Of a stretch of DNA of 64,000 bases, positions 52,522 to 61,934 are shown one piece after another. The notes beneath the pieces were generated by a model. The model made no database searches and was not told the origin of the DNA. It worked only from the letters and a program-made list of their open reading frames with translations. Location of the stretch: contig NZ_CP014841.1 in NCBI RefSeq assembly GCF_001641285.1, positions 2,728,001 through 2,792,000 on the forward strand, in the 5' to 3' direction. Numbering within the stretch: position 1 is the first letter of the stretch; each line of letters opens with the position of its first letter. Origin of the DNA: Dyella thiooxydans. GTDB lineage: Bacteria; Pseudomonadota; Gammaproteobacteria; Xanthomonadales; Rhodanobacteraceae. Both the position numbers and the translations under genes were made by a program.

Positions 52522-54021
52522 TCAGAACTTGTAGATCGCCGACAGGCTCAGCAGGTTGCCGTAATCGCTGTAGTTGCCGGAGATCACGTCACCGGTGGAG
52601 CTGGTGCTGTCGATGTGCGCGTTGTTCACGAAGATGTGCGCGTACGAGGCGTTGATCTCGAAGTGCTCGCTGGCCTTGTAGCCCAGGCCCACGGTAGCCA
52701 GCTTGCGGGTGGAGTCCGGCACGCGCACGTCGCGCACGGCGTTGTAGGTCGGCGAGGTGTCGACCGCGATGCCGGCGCGCAGGGTCAGCTTGTCGTTGAG
52801 GTAGTAGTCACCGCCGATCGAGGCGTAGATCGAGTTGCGCCAGTTGAACTCCTCGGCGGTATCCGGCTGCCCGGGATTGCCGTACTTCACGCGCAGTTCC
52901 TTGAACACGTCCCACTTGGTCCAGGCCAGGTCGATGCCGAAGCCGAACTTCTCGGCCTGGTGCCAGTAGCTGCCGCTGAGCACGGCCGGCGTGGTGAAGT
53001 CGGCCGTACCGGTGGTGTTGGCGAACGGCGGCAGGCTGCCGGCCAGCGCCGGGTTCGTCAGCAGCAGCTGGTAGCCCGGCGTGGTGGTGAAGTTGCCGGT
53101 GCCGGTCAGGCGGTGGCTAATCTTCGAGCGGTAGTTCACCGCCAGCTTGTCATTCGGGGTGAGCTTCCAGAAGCCGCCGACCTGGTAGCCGTAGCCCCAG
53201 TCGTCGCCCTTGATGCGGGCATAGCCGTCCACGCCCTGCGGCGTCAACGCAGCGACGCCAGCGGCGGAAGCCTGGCCCTGCTGCACGGCCGCCTGGATCA
53301 TCGCGGCACCGGTGGCCGGCGGGATCTGGCCGGCGGCGATGCCGGCCTGGATCTGCGCCACACCCGCCGCGACCTGCTGCTGGATGCCCTGCTGCACCTG
53401 CAGGCCGATCGCGTTGAAGTTGATCGCGCTGGTCAGCTCGGCCGAGGTGCGCTGCGCGATGGCGCTCACGCCCAGCGCGAAGGTGTCGGTCAGGTCGTAC
53501 GAAGCCGACAGCGTGGCGTCGAGCGACTCGAACTTGGACTTGATGCCGTTGTAGCGGCCGATCCAGTCGCGGTCGTACTCGGTCTGGAAGCCGAACGGCA
53601 CCGAGAAGCCGGCGCCGAGGTGCAGCTTGTCGTTGACCTTGGTGGCGAAGAACAGCGCCGGTACCGGCAGCGTGGTGCCGGCGTCGCCGCCGTTGCCACC
53701 GCTGATCGGGCGGCCCAGCACGTCGTGCGCGCTGCCGCTGAACTTGGCGCTGAAATTGATGGCGGTGACGTCGGCCTGGAAATAGGTGCCGTCCAGCTCG
53801 CTCATCGCGGCCGGGTTGTTCGCCACGACGGAAACATCGCCGCCGGCGGTGGCCGAACCGGCGTAGGCGCGACCCATGCCCTTCGCGCTGTTCTCCTTGA
53901 GCTGGAACGCGCTTGCATGGGCGGCGTTCGGGGCCACCAGTGCGCCGGCGATGGCCAGGCTCAGCGCGGCCAGCGCGAGCGGCCGGGCGGCCACCTGGAA
54001 GGGACGGATGGACATCTGCAT
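52522..54021 (-). CDS. FadL/OmpP1-family outer membrane long-chain hydrocarbon transporter
   Basis: A 499-residue outer-membrane beta-barrel of the FadL family, which takes up long-chain fatty acids or hydrophobic aromatic compounds. The signal peptide ends near AHA-SAFQ. The mature N-terminus SAFQLKENSAKGMGRAYAGSATA is the family hatch motif, and the protein ends in the aromatic YKF. A loop of about 60 residues (near 205-265) is rich in Ala, Gln and Gly (IQAGIAAGQIPPATGAAMIQ), longer than in E. coli FadL. ATG 54021 follows AGGAG with good spacing. It converges on the diheme/ALDH cluster, suggesting a possible shared hydrophobic substrate. Confidence 0.9.
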   Translation of the reverse strand: MQMSIRPFQVAARPLALAALSLAIAGALVAPNAAHASAFQLKENSAKGMGRAYAGSATAGGDVSVVANNPAAMSELDGTYFQADVTAINFSAKFSGSAHDVLGRPISGGNGGDAGTTLPVPALFFATKVNDKLHLGAGFSVPFGFQTEYDRDWIGRYNGIKSKFESLDATLSASYDLTDTFALGVSAIAQRTSAELTSAINFNAIGLQVQQGIQQQVAAGVAQIQAGIAAGQIPPATGAAMIQAAVQQGQASAAGVAALTPQGVDGYARIKGDDWGYGYQVGGFWKLTPNDKLAVNYRSKISHRLTGTGNFTTTPGYQLLLTNPALAGSLPPFANTTGTADFTTPAVLSGSYWHQAEKFGFGIDLAWTKWDVFKELRVKYGNPGQPDTAEEFNWRNSIYASIGGDYYLNDKLTLRAGIAVDTSPTYNAVRDVRVPDSTRKLATVGLGYKASEHFEINASYAHIFVNNAHIDSTSSTGDVISGNYSDYGNLLSLSAIYKF

Positions 54022-54286
54022 CGGTTGCTCCTGCTGTTCGTGGATGCGTCTCGGGACGAGTAGCGGGAACCCCTTCGCGTTGTTATTTTCATACGCGCGT
54101 TTGATGTCCCCGCGCGGCACTGTGCCGACTGCCTGCCGGGCATTGCAAGTGCGGTTGCAGCAAAACCTTCCGATCGATACCCGGTCCGCCGCGACCACGC
54201 CGTTCGGGGCGCCCGAGGGGGGACTGCTAAGCTTGTCGGGCCGCTGCAGCGGTTTCCCTTAGCCTCCCCGCACGACGGTGATCGCC

Positions 54287-54577
54287 ATGCATTGCTACGT
54301 CTACGCCAGTCTGCGCAAGGCAGACAGCTATCTCTGGCTGGCCCGCCGGGACGCCTTCGAGCTGCTTCCCGCCGACCTGGCCACGCTGCTCGGCCAGTTG
54401 CGCTTCGCGCTCGAAGTCGACCTCGACGAGCATCGGCGCCTGCCCCTGGAAGATGCGCGGCACGTGCTGGCCAACCTGCGCGAGCGCGGCTGGCACCTGC
54501 AGCTGCCGCCGACCGAGGGCCTCGCCGGTCACCAGCCGGACTATCACCGCGGCCCGCGTGGCGACTCCACGCACTGA
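54287..54577 (+). CDS. YcgL domain-containing protein
   Basis: A 96-residue protein, MHCYVYASLRKADSYLWLARRD onward, with LLPADLATLLGQLRFALEVDL and EDARHVLANLRERGWHLQLPPTEG. This is the YcgL family of small cytoplasmic alpha/beta proteins with no agreed function. I chose ATG 54287, because MHCYVY matches the family start; a GTG nine bases upstream is in frame. It is followed by a 70-bp gap before the ankyrin gene. The 265-bp gap before it, shared with the fadL-like gene, holds no recognisable gene. Confidence 0.85.
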   Translation: MHCYVYASLRKADSYLWLARRDAFELLPADLATLLGQLRFALEVDLDEHRRLPLEDARHVLANLRERGWHLQLPPTEGLAGHQPDYHRGPRGDSTH

Positions 54578-54635
54578 GCCCACCGCGTCCGGTTTCCGTT
54601 AACACCGGGTTACCGCCGTTTCCTTCTCCGGTTTC

Positions 54636-54641
54636 TATACT
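54636..54641 (+). promoter_or_regulatory. -10 element immediately before the ankyrin gene
   Basis: TATACT lies only 6 bp upstream of the ATG at 54648, so a transcript starting at the usual distance would begin at or beside the start codon. No convincing -35 is visible. It may mark a leaderless mRNA. Confidence 0.4.
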
Positions 54642-54647
54642 CGCCCG

Positions 54648-57600
54648 ATGACTCCCCCCAAGCTGCGGCGCCGGCCGCCCCCCCTTCTGCAGGCCCTGGC
54701 CTGGTTCATTCCTGGATGGATCGCCGTGGCGATCGCCGCGGCCACCACCCATCCGCTGGTGCTGATTCCCCTGCTGGCCGCCAACGCACTGACCATGGCC
54801 GCAGTGTGCCACGCCATCGGCTTCGACCCGGAGCCCCGTTTCGGGCGCACCGTACTGCGTCGTGGCGCCGCGTACCTGGTGATGTTCAGCACCTACGTCG
54901 CGCTGGTTTTCCTGCTGGTCGCCTGGCCACTGCTGAAGCTGAGCCAGGCGCCGAGCCTGAGCGCCGCGCTGCTGCTGGCGGCGGCGCTGGTGATCGCGCT
55001 GAGCGTGCTGTGGCGGTTGTGGCCCGCATTTGGCCTGGTGTTCGTGTGGGACGATGCCTACCCGCCGCAGAGCGATGGTTCGTGGATCTTCACGGCCACT
55101 GCGCGGAGCATCGCGTTCGGCCGGCACCTGTCGCGCGAGGAGCGCTTCTTCTCGCATTTCCTGCCGGCCGCGTTTTCGTTGCTGGTGCTGGCGTTCCTGG
55201 CGCTCGCACTGACCGGCCTGTACGGCGTGCTGCCGCCGGAGCTGCGCACCGCCGCGATGGTGCTGTACGGCCTGGTGCTGATGCCGCTGGGTTGCCTGGT
55301 GATCGCCAACCGTACGCTGCGCGCCCTGCTGTGCGAGCGCCACCGCCCGCGCATGGCGGCCGGAGCCGATCTGGACCGGCCCGCGCCGGTGAAGCGGGCG
55401 CCGGTGGCGCCGCTGACCGAGGCCGAGCGCACTGCCGGCAGCCCGGAGCAGTCCGCCGCACTGCTGGCGGCGATCCGCGACAGCGACATCGAGCGCGCAC
55501 TGGCGCTGGTGGAAAACGGCGCCGACCCGGACACCACCCCGCCCCCGGACGATCGCGACCAGCGCCCGGCGCTGTTGCTTGCCGCGCTGCTGCCCGACAT
55601 CCGCCTGCTGCGCGCACTGATCTCGCGGGGCGCCGACGTGAACCGCGCACAGGGCGGGCTCACCGCGCTGCTGGCAGCCACCCGCGACAGCCTGTCCGGA
55701 CGCGCCGAGGCGGTCATGACGCTGATCTCCAACGGCGCCGACCCGACCGTCAGCGACGCCGACGGCAACACCCCGCTGCACGGCGCCGTGCTCAGCGAAG
55801 AGCCGATCGTGGCGGCGATGCTGCTGGATGCCGGCGCGGACCTCAACGCGCCGAACCGCGCCGGTCTCACTCCGCTGGCAGCCGCCTGCCGTGCCGCCAA
55901 CTGGACGCTGGCCCGGTTCCTGCTCGAACGTGGCGCGAAGCCCCTGTTGCCCGACAGCGAGCCCGCGCTGGTTGCCGCCGCCGCCATCGCCGACGACGAC
56001 CCGACCGGGGTACGCCTGCTGCTCAAGCAGCGGGCGGGCGTCAACGCCACCGATGTCCGCGGCAGGACCGCCCTGATGGTCGCCGCGGCCGAAGGCCACG
56101 AGGAGATCGCCCGCGCCCTGCGCGCCGCCGGCGCGGAGGTCGATCTGTCCGACCGCAACGGCAGCACCGCCCTGATGGAAGCCGCCCGCGCCGGCGCGGT
56201 GGGCATCGTGCAGTTGCTGGCGCAGGCCGGGGCCGATGCCTCGCTGCGCGACCAGCACGGCCGCGACGCACTGACCCTCGCCTGCCAGTCGCCGCGCGCC
56301 CACGCGGACACCGTGCGCGCGCTGCTGACCCTGGGTGCCGACGCCAAGGCTGCCGGCACCGATGGCCGCAGCGCGCTGGACCACGCCGCGGCTGCCGGAC
56401 GCTGGGACCTGGTCGCCCTGCTCGACCCCGATACTCCGCTGCCGGCCAGCCTCAGTGCCGAGACGCTCGCCGCCGGCGAGGACACCCCGGGCCATCTGCT
56501 CGATGCCCTGCGCTTCGGCCACTGGGCCGTGGTCTCCAGCTTCGTCCAGCGCGTGCGCGAGTGGCCGGAGTCGGAACTGGCGCGGTTGTATCAGGAGCTC
56601 GCCGAGCCAGGCCTGGGCGGTGCACGTCGCTGGCTGCTCGAGCACGGCTTGTCCGCCGAGGCGCACATGGCCGGCGAAGAAGACGCCCGCGGCCCGCGCC
56701 TGTTCGACGCGCTGCTCGAACGGCTGCCCTCCTCGGCCGAAGCGATCGAGGACCTGCTGCTCGCTGGCGCCACTCCGGCCGGCGCTGGCCTGCTGGGCGT
56801 GGCCCTGGCCCACCTGGACGGCGACGCCCAGGCGCTCGGCCTGCCGCTGGCGATGCTGGAACGCGGCGCCGATCCGTTCGGTCCGGACGTCCAGCAACGC
56901 ACCCCGCTGCATCTGGCGGCGGCATCGGGACATCTGGCCATGACCGAGGCGCTGCTGGCTCGCGGCTGCGATCCGAACGCCCGGGATGCACACGGCCGCA
57001 CGCCGCTGTTCGATGCACTGACCGCGGGCGCCCGGGCGCTACCGGTGGTGAAGTCGCTGGTCGCACACGGCGCCGACCCCGAGGCCAGCGACGCCCGCGG
57101 CGAGACGCCGCTGGGCCTGTCGATGGAGCACCCCGAACTCAAGCATTGGCTGGACTGGGGTCACTGGCCGTTGCCGCGCCGTGCGCTGCGCGACAGCGAC
57201 CTGCCGGCGGCGGCGGCGGCCGGTGCGGCGCAGGCGGTGGAGCGACTGCTCAAGCTGGGCACGCCGGTGGACAGTCGCGACGCGCAGGGCGCCAGCGCCC
57301 TGCTGCACGCCTGCGGTGCCGGTCATCGCGACGTCGCCACACGGCTGCTCGACGCCAGCGCCGATGCATCCTCGACCGCGCAGAACGGGATGACCGCGCT
57401 CGGCGCGGCCGTGGCGGCCCGGCGCGAACCGCTGGTGGCGCTGCTGCTCGAACGCGGCGTCACCGTCGACCAGCGCCTGCCCGGCGAGAGCACCGCGCTG
57501 ATGGTCGCTGCGGCGATGGGCTATCCCGAACTGGTCGAACGACTGCTCGAGGGCGAAGCCGACGTGCATGCGGTCGATGCCCGCGGCCGCAGTGCGTTGC

Positions 57601-58070
57601 ACGCCGCGGCGCAGTTCGGGTTCGAGAGCCAGGACAGCCTGCGCGCACGCCGGCTGTTCGACGTGCTGCTCAAGCGCGGCGCCGACGTCAACCGCGCCGA
57701 CCTCGAAGGCAAGACCCCGCTGCTGATGCTGCTCGGTGCCCAGCTGCGCCCGGGCAGCGACTGCGACGCCACCCACATCGGTGCGCTGCTGCCGGTACTG
57801 CTGGACGCCGGCGCACGGCTCGAACACGCCGACCAGCGTGGCGTGACCGCGCTGCACGCCTGTGCCATGCACGCCCTGCTGCCCGCTGCCCGCGTGCTGC
57901 TGGCCCGCGGGGCCGACCGCAACGCCGCCGACGGCTTCGGCCGCACTGCCGCCGACGTGGCCCGGCACCTGGGCTACGTCGACATCGCCCACGAGCTGGC
58001 CGCCCGCGGTGCGTCGGTCGTTCCCAGCGTGCGCCAGACGCTGCGGCAACCGGCCCAGCCGGCGGAATGA
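54648..58070 (+). CDS. Large membrane-anchored ankyrin repeat protein
   Basis: An 1140-residue protein. The first 230 residues contain about five to six membrane helices (near 15-35, 38-55, 75-100, 105-125, 170-195 and 200-222). From about 265 to the C-terminus the chain is a long array of ankyrin repeats, of which roughly 15 can be picked out (for example DADGNTPLHGAVLSEEPIVA, DVRGRTALMVAAAEGHEEIA, DAHGRTPLFDALTAG, LEGKTPLLMLL, DGFGRTAADVARHLGY). A region near 600-700 is poorly repetitive. The membrane part places the ankyrin domain probably in the cytoplasm as a scaffold. Similar proteins occur in Xanthomonadales but no function is known to me. It converges on the CPA2 antiporter gene. Confidence 0.85.
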   Translation: MTPPKLRRRPPPLLQALAWFIPGWIAVAIAAATTHPLVLIPLLAANALTMAAVCHAIGFDPEPRFGRTVLRRGAAYLVMFSTYVALVFLLVAWPLLKLSQAPSLSAALLLAAALVIALSVLWRLWPAFGLVFVWDDAYPPQSDGSWIFTATARSIAFGRHLSREERFFSHFLPAAFSLLVLAFLALALTGLYGVLPPELRTAAMVLYGLVLMPLGCLVIANRTLRALLCERHRPRMAAGADLDRPAPVKRAPVAPLTEAERTAGSPEQSAALLAAIRDSDIERALALVENGADPDTTPPPDDRDQRPALLLAALLPDIRLLRALISRGADVNRAQGGLTALLAATRDSLSGRAEAVMTLISNGADPTVSDADGNTPLHGAVLSEEPIVAAMLLDAGADLNAPNRAGLTPLAAACRAANWTLARFLLERGAKPLLPDSEPALVAAAAIADDDPTGVRLLLKQRAGVNATDVRGRTALMVAAAEGHEEIARALRAAGAEVDLSDRNGSTALMEAARAGAVGIVQLLAQAGADASLRDQHGRDALTLACQSPRAHADTVRALLTLGADAKAAGTDGRSALDHAAAAGRWDLVALLDPDTPLPASLSAETLAAGEDTPGHLLDALRFGHWAVVSSFVQRVREWPESELARLYQELAEPGLGGARRWLLEHGLSAEAHMAGEEDARGPRLFDALLERLPSSAEAIEDLLLAGATPAGAGLLGVALAHLDGDAQALGLPLAMLERGADPFGPDVQQRTPLHLAAASGHLAMTEALLARGCDPNARDAHGRTPLFDALTAGARALPVVKSLVAHGADPEASDARGETPLGLSMEHPELKHWLDWGHWPLPRRALRDSDLPAAAAAGAAQAVERLLKLGTPVDSRDAQGASALLHACGAGHRDVATRLLDASADASSTAQNGMTALGAAVAARREPLVALLLERGVTVDQRLPGESTALMVAAAMGYPELVERLLEGEADVHAVDARGRSALHAAAQFGFESQDSLRARRLFDVLLKRGADVNRADLEGKTPLLMLLGAQLRPGSDCDATHIGALLPVLLDAGARLEHADQRGVTALHACAMHALLPAARVLLARGADRNAADGFGRTAADVARHLGYVDIAHELAARGASVVPSVRQTLRQPAQPAE

Positions 58071-58074
58071 GGCA

Positions 58075-58100
58075 GGCGCGGAGCCTGGCGGCTCCGCGCC
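58075..58100. terminator. GC hairpin between convergent ankyrin and antiporter genes
   Basis: GGCGCGGAGCC (58075-58085) and GGCTCCGCGCC (58090-58100) form a perfect 11-bp stem with loop TGGC, starting 4 bp after the ankyrin stop and ending 6 bp before the antiporter stop. No T-run is present. Confidence 0.55.
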
Positions 58101-58106
58101 ACCTGC

Positions 58107-59945
58107 TTAGTCGGGATCGACTGCTCCCACCGGCGTGGAGGTGCTGCGACGCTCTTCCTCGGCCTCGGGCGACATGTCCGCGTCGAGCAGTTTCTGCAGA
58201 TCGCTGAGCGCCTCCAGCGAGGTCTGCACCAGCCGCGTCTCGTCGTCGTAGACCAGGTACTGCGTCTTGAGCAGCTTTTCGTCGTGGCGGCGGAAGCGCT
58301 CGACCCGGTCGACCGCCTGCGCGGCGGGCATGCCCAGCGCCTCGAGCGTCTTGCGGGTCATCTTCAAGCTGGAATGGAAGGTCTCGCGCACCGGCTCGTC
58401 CACGCCCAGGTCCATCAGCCGGAAGGCATGCTGGCGGTTGCGTGCGCGGGCGACCAGCTTGAGGTGCGGGAACTGCCGGCGCACCAGCCGGGCGATGCGC
58501 AGGTTGGCCTGCGGATCGTCGGTGGCCAGCACGAACACCTCGGCCTTGTCCGCCTGCGCCGCACGCAGCAGGTCCGGCCGCGCCGGATCGCCGAAGAACA
58601 GCGAGGTGTTGGAGAAGCGGCGCAGCGTGTCCATCTGCTCCACCGAGGATTCCAGCGCCACGAACGGGATGTTCTGCGCGCGCAGCATGCGGCCGACGAT
58701 CTGCCCCATCCGGCCGAAGCCGGCGATGATCACGCGCGGCGGCGCATCCGGCGTGATCACGTCGTACTCCCGCTCGGGCACCCGCGCCTTCACGTTCAGC
58801 AGCTTCGCCGCGGCCACCACCAGCAGCGGCGTGAGCGCCATCGACAGGGTGATCGCCAGCACCAGCACGCCATGCAGGCCCGACTCCAGCAGATGGCGAT
58901 CACCGGCCTGCTTCAGCACCACGAAGGCGAACTCTCCGCCGCAGGCCAGCAATACCGCCAGCCGCAGGGCATCGGCGCCGTCCAGCCCGCCCAGGGTGCG
59001 CCCCAGCGGCCACAGCAGCGCGCCCTTCATCAGCAGCAGCCCCGCCACCAGGCCGAGCACCAGCCACGGTTGGTGCAGCAGTTGCCCCAGGTCCATCGAC
59101 ATGCCCACGCTGATGAAGAACAGCCCCAGCAGGAGGCCCTTGAACGGCTCGATGTGCGATTCGAGCTCGTGGCGGTACTCCGAATCGGCCAGCAGCACGC
59201 CAGCCAGGAACGCGCCCAGGGTGGACGACACACCGACCCGTTCCATCAGCCACGCCGTACCCATCACCACCAGCAGCGCCGTGGCGGTGGACACCTCGAT
59301 CGCGTTGGCCTTGGCGACGAAGCGGAACACCGGGCGCAGCAGGTAGCGCCCCCCCACCATCACCACCACGATGATGCCGACGGTACGCGCGATGCCGACC
59401 AGGTCCACGCCGTGCCGCGCCGAGGAGCTGGCCAGCAGCGGCACCATCGCGATCAGCGGGATCGCGGCCAGATCCTGGAACAGCAGGATCGAGAACGCCT
59501 GGCGGCCGTAGGCCGAACCGGCCTCCTTGCGCTCGGCGAGGATCTGCAGGCCGAACGCGGTGGACGACAGCGCCAGGCTGCCGCCGACCACCACGGCCAC
59601 CTTGCCGGTGAGCCCGCCGAGCGCGTACCCGACGCCACCGATCACCAGCGCGCTGGCGATCACCTGCAGCGCGCCGGTGCCGAACACCGAGCGGCGCATC
59701 ACCCACAGACGCTGCGGCGACAGTTCCAGGCCGATCACGAACAGCATCAGCACCACGCCGAACTCGGAGATCGTGGCCACGCCGTCGGTGTCTCGCACCA
59801 GGCCCAGCACCTGCGGCCCGATCACCACGCCCGCCCCCAGGTAGCCCAGCACCGCGCCCAGGCGGAAGCGCTTGGTCAGCGGTACGGCAATCACCGTCGC
59901 CAGCAGGAACACCAGCGCGGTCTCGAGATAGTGCGGACTGTGCAA
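58107..59945 (-). CDS. CPA2-family monovalent cation:proton antiporter, KefB/KefC-like
   Basis: A 612-residue protein: a Na+/H+-exchanger-type membrane domain of about 12 helices (residues 5-385), then a cytoplasmic RCK/TrkA-N nucleotide-binding domain. Typical motifs are GYLGAGVVIGPQVLG, FVIGLELSPQRLW, GGSLALSSTAFGLQIL, FLAGVLLADSEYRHELE and, in the RCK part, PRVIIAGFGRMGQIVGRML. The layout matches glutathione-gated potassium efflux systems KefB/KefC and YbaL-type antiporters. Ion and gating ligand are not resolved. The gene lies alone between the ankyrin and glutaminyl cyclase genes. Confidence 0.9.
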   Translation of the reverse strand: MHSPHYLETALVFLLATVIAVPLTKRFRLGAVLGYLGAGVVIGPQVLGLVRDTDGVATISEFGVVLMLFVIGLELSPQRLWVMRRSVFGTGALQVIASALVIGGVGYALGGLTGKVAVVVGGSLALSSTAFGLQILAERKEAGSAYGRQAFSILLFQDLAAIPLIAMVPLLASSSARHGVDLVGIARTVGIIVVVMVGGRYLLRPVFRFVAKANAIEVSTATALLVVMGTAWLMERVGVSSTLGAFLAGVLLADSEYRHELESHIEPFKGLLLGLFFISVGMSMDLGQLLHQPWLVLGLVAGLLLMKGALLWPLGRTLGGLDGADALRLAVLLACGGEFAFVVLKQAGDRHLLESGLHGVLVLAITLSMALTPLLVVAAAKLLNVKARVPEREYDVITPDAPPRVIIAGFGRMGQIVGRMLRAQNIPFVALESSVEQMDTLRRFSNTSLFFGDPARPDLLRAAQADKAEVFVLATDDPQANLRIARLVRRQFPHLKLVARARNRQHAFRLMDLGVDEPVRETFHSSLKMTRKTLEALGMPAAQAVDRVERFRRHDEKLLKTQYLVYDDETRLVQTSLEALSDLQKLLDADMSPEAEEERRSTSTPVGAVDPD

Positions 59946-60043
59946 GCGGCGTGCTCCTCGGCAGGTCGCCGGATTATGTCACGCGCCTGCGGCGGCTCCG
60001 TGACCGCGACCAACACCACCGCAAGTGTGGAATCATCACGGGC

Positions 60044-60820
60044 ATGAACGCTGCCACCCGCCTCCTGCTCTCCGCTTCCCTGGTCCTGACCGCCTGCGCC
60101 TCCGACGCCGCCGTCCCGGTCTACGGCTACAAGGTGGTGCACACCTATCCGCACGACCGGCAGGCCTTCACCGAAGGCCTGTTCTACCGCGACGGCTTTC
60201 TCTACGAGAGCACCGGCATGATCGGCGCCTCCTCGATCCGCAAGGTCGAGCTGGCCACCGGCCACGTGCTGCAGCAGCGCGACCTGGCGCCGCCGGACTA
60301 CGGCGAGGGCATCGTCGCCTGGCGCGACAAGCTGGTCGAGCTGACCTGGCAATCGCAGAAGGGCTACACCTACGATCTGGACAGCTTCCGTCCCACCGGC
60401 AGCTTCCACTACCCGGGAGAGGGCTGGGCCCTGACCGCCGACAGCCGGCACATCTACATGAGCGACGGCACGGCGTTCCTGCGCGTGCTCGACCCGGAAA
60501 CGCTCGACCAGGTGTCCTCGATCATGGTCACCGCCGACGGCGCGCCGGTGAAGAACCTCAACGAGCTGGAATGGGTGAAGGGGCAGATCTACGCCAACGT
60601 GTGGCTCACCTCACGCATCGCGCGGATCGATCCGGTCAGCGGCCACGTGGTCGGCTGGATCGACCTGGCCGGCCTCGGCCCGAAACCGGACCAGATGATC
60701 GACCCGGCCAACGATGTGCTCAACGGCATCGCCTACGACGCGAAGGGCGACCGGCTGTTCGTCACCGGCAAGCAGTGGCCGAAGATCTACGAGATCCGGC
60801 TGACCGGCCCGAAGCACTGA
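60044..60820 (+). CDS. Glutaminyl-peptide cyclotransferase (plant-type beta-propeller)
   Basis: A 258-residue secreted lipoprotein (lipobox LTAC, C18). The enzyme converts N-terminal glutamine of peptides to pyroglutamate. The beta-propeller family motifs are YKVVHTYPHDRQAFTEGLFY, FLYESTGMIGASSIRKVEL, GEGIVAWRDKLVELTWQSQKGYTYD, ELEWVKGQIYANVW and DVLNGIAYDAKGDRLFVTGKQWPKIYEI. Length and motifs match the plant/Xanthomonas type. I chose ATG 60044 because it opens into the lipoprotein signal. It diverges from the antiporter gene and converges on hemB. Confidence 0.9.
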   Translation: MNAATRLLLSASLVLTACASDAAVPVYGYKVVHTYPHDRQAFTEGLFYRDGFLYESTGMIGASSIRKVELATGHVLQQRDLAPPDYGEGIVAWRDKLVELTWQSQKGYTYDLDSFRPTGSFHYPGEGWALTADSRHIYMSDGTAFLRVLDPETLDQVSSIMVTADGAPVKNLNELEWVKGQIYANVWLTSRIARIDPVSGHVVGWIDLAGLGPKPDQMIDPANDVLNGIAYDAKGDRLFVTGKQWPKIYEIRLTGPKH

Positions 60821-60856
60821 GTCCGCAGGCCGCCGGCGCGGGCTTTCCGGCGCGTC

Positions 60857-61870
<1,014 letters not shown>

Positions 61871-61934
61871 CTACGCATTGTACGCCCGCGGTGGCCGCGT
61901 CCCACGAGGCACGCCGCCGCAGCAGGCCCCCGCC

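Noticed and set aside
60821-60856. Weak inverted repeat between the glutaminyl cyclase and hemB ends as a terminator
   Set aside because: The stem is short and imperfect with no T-run.
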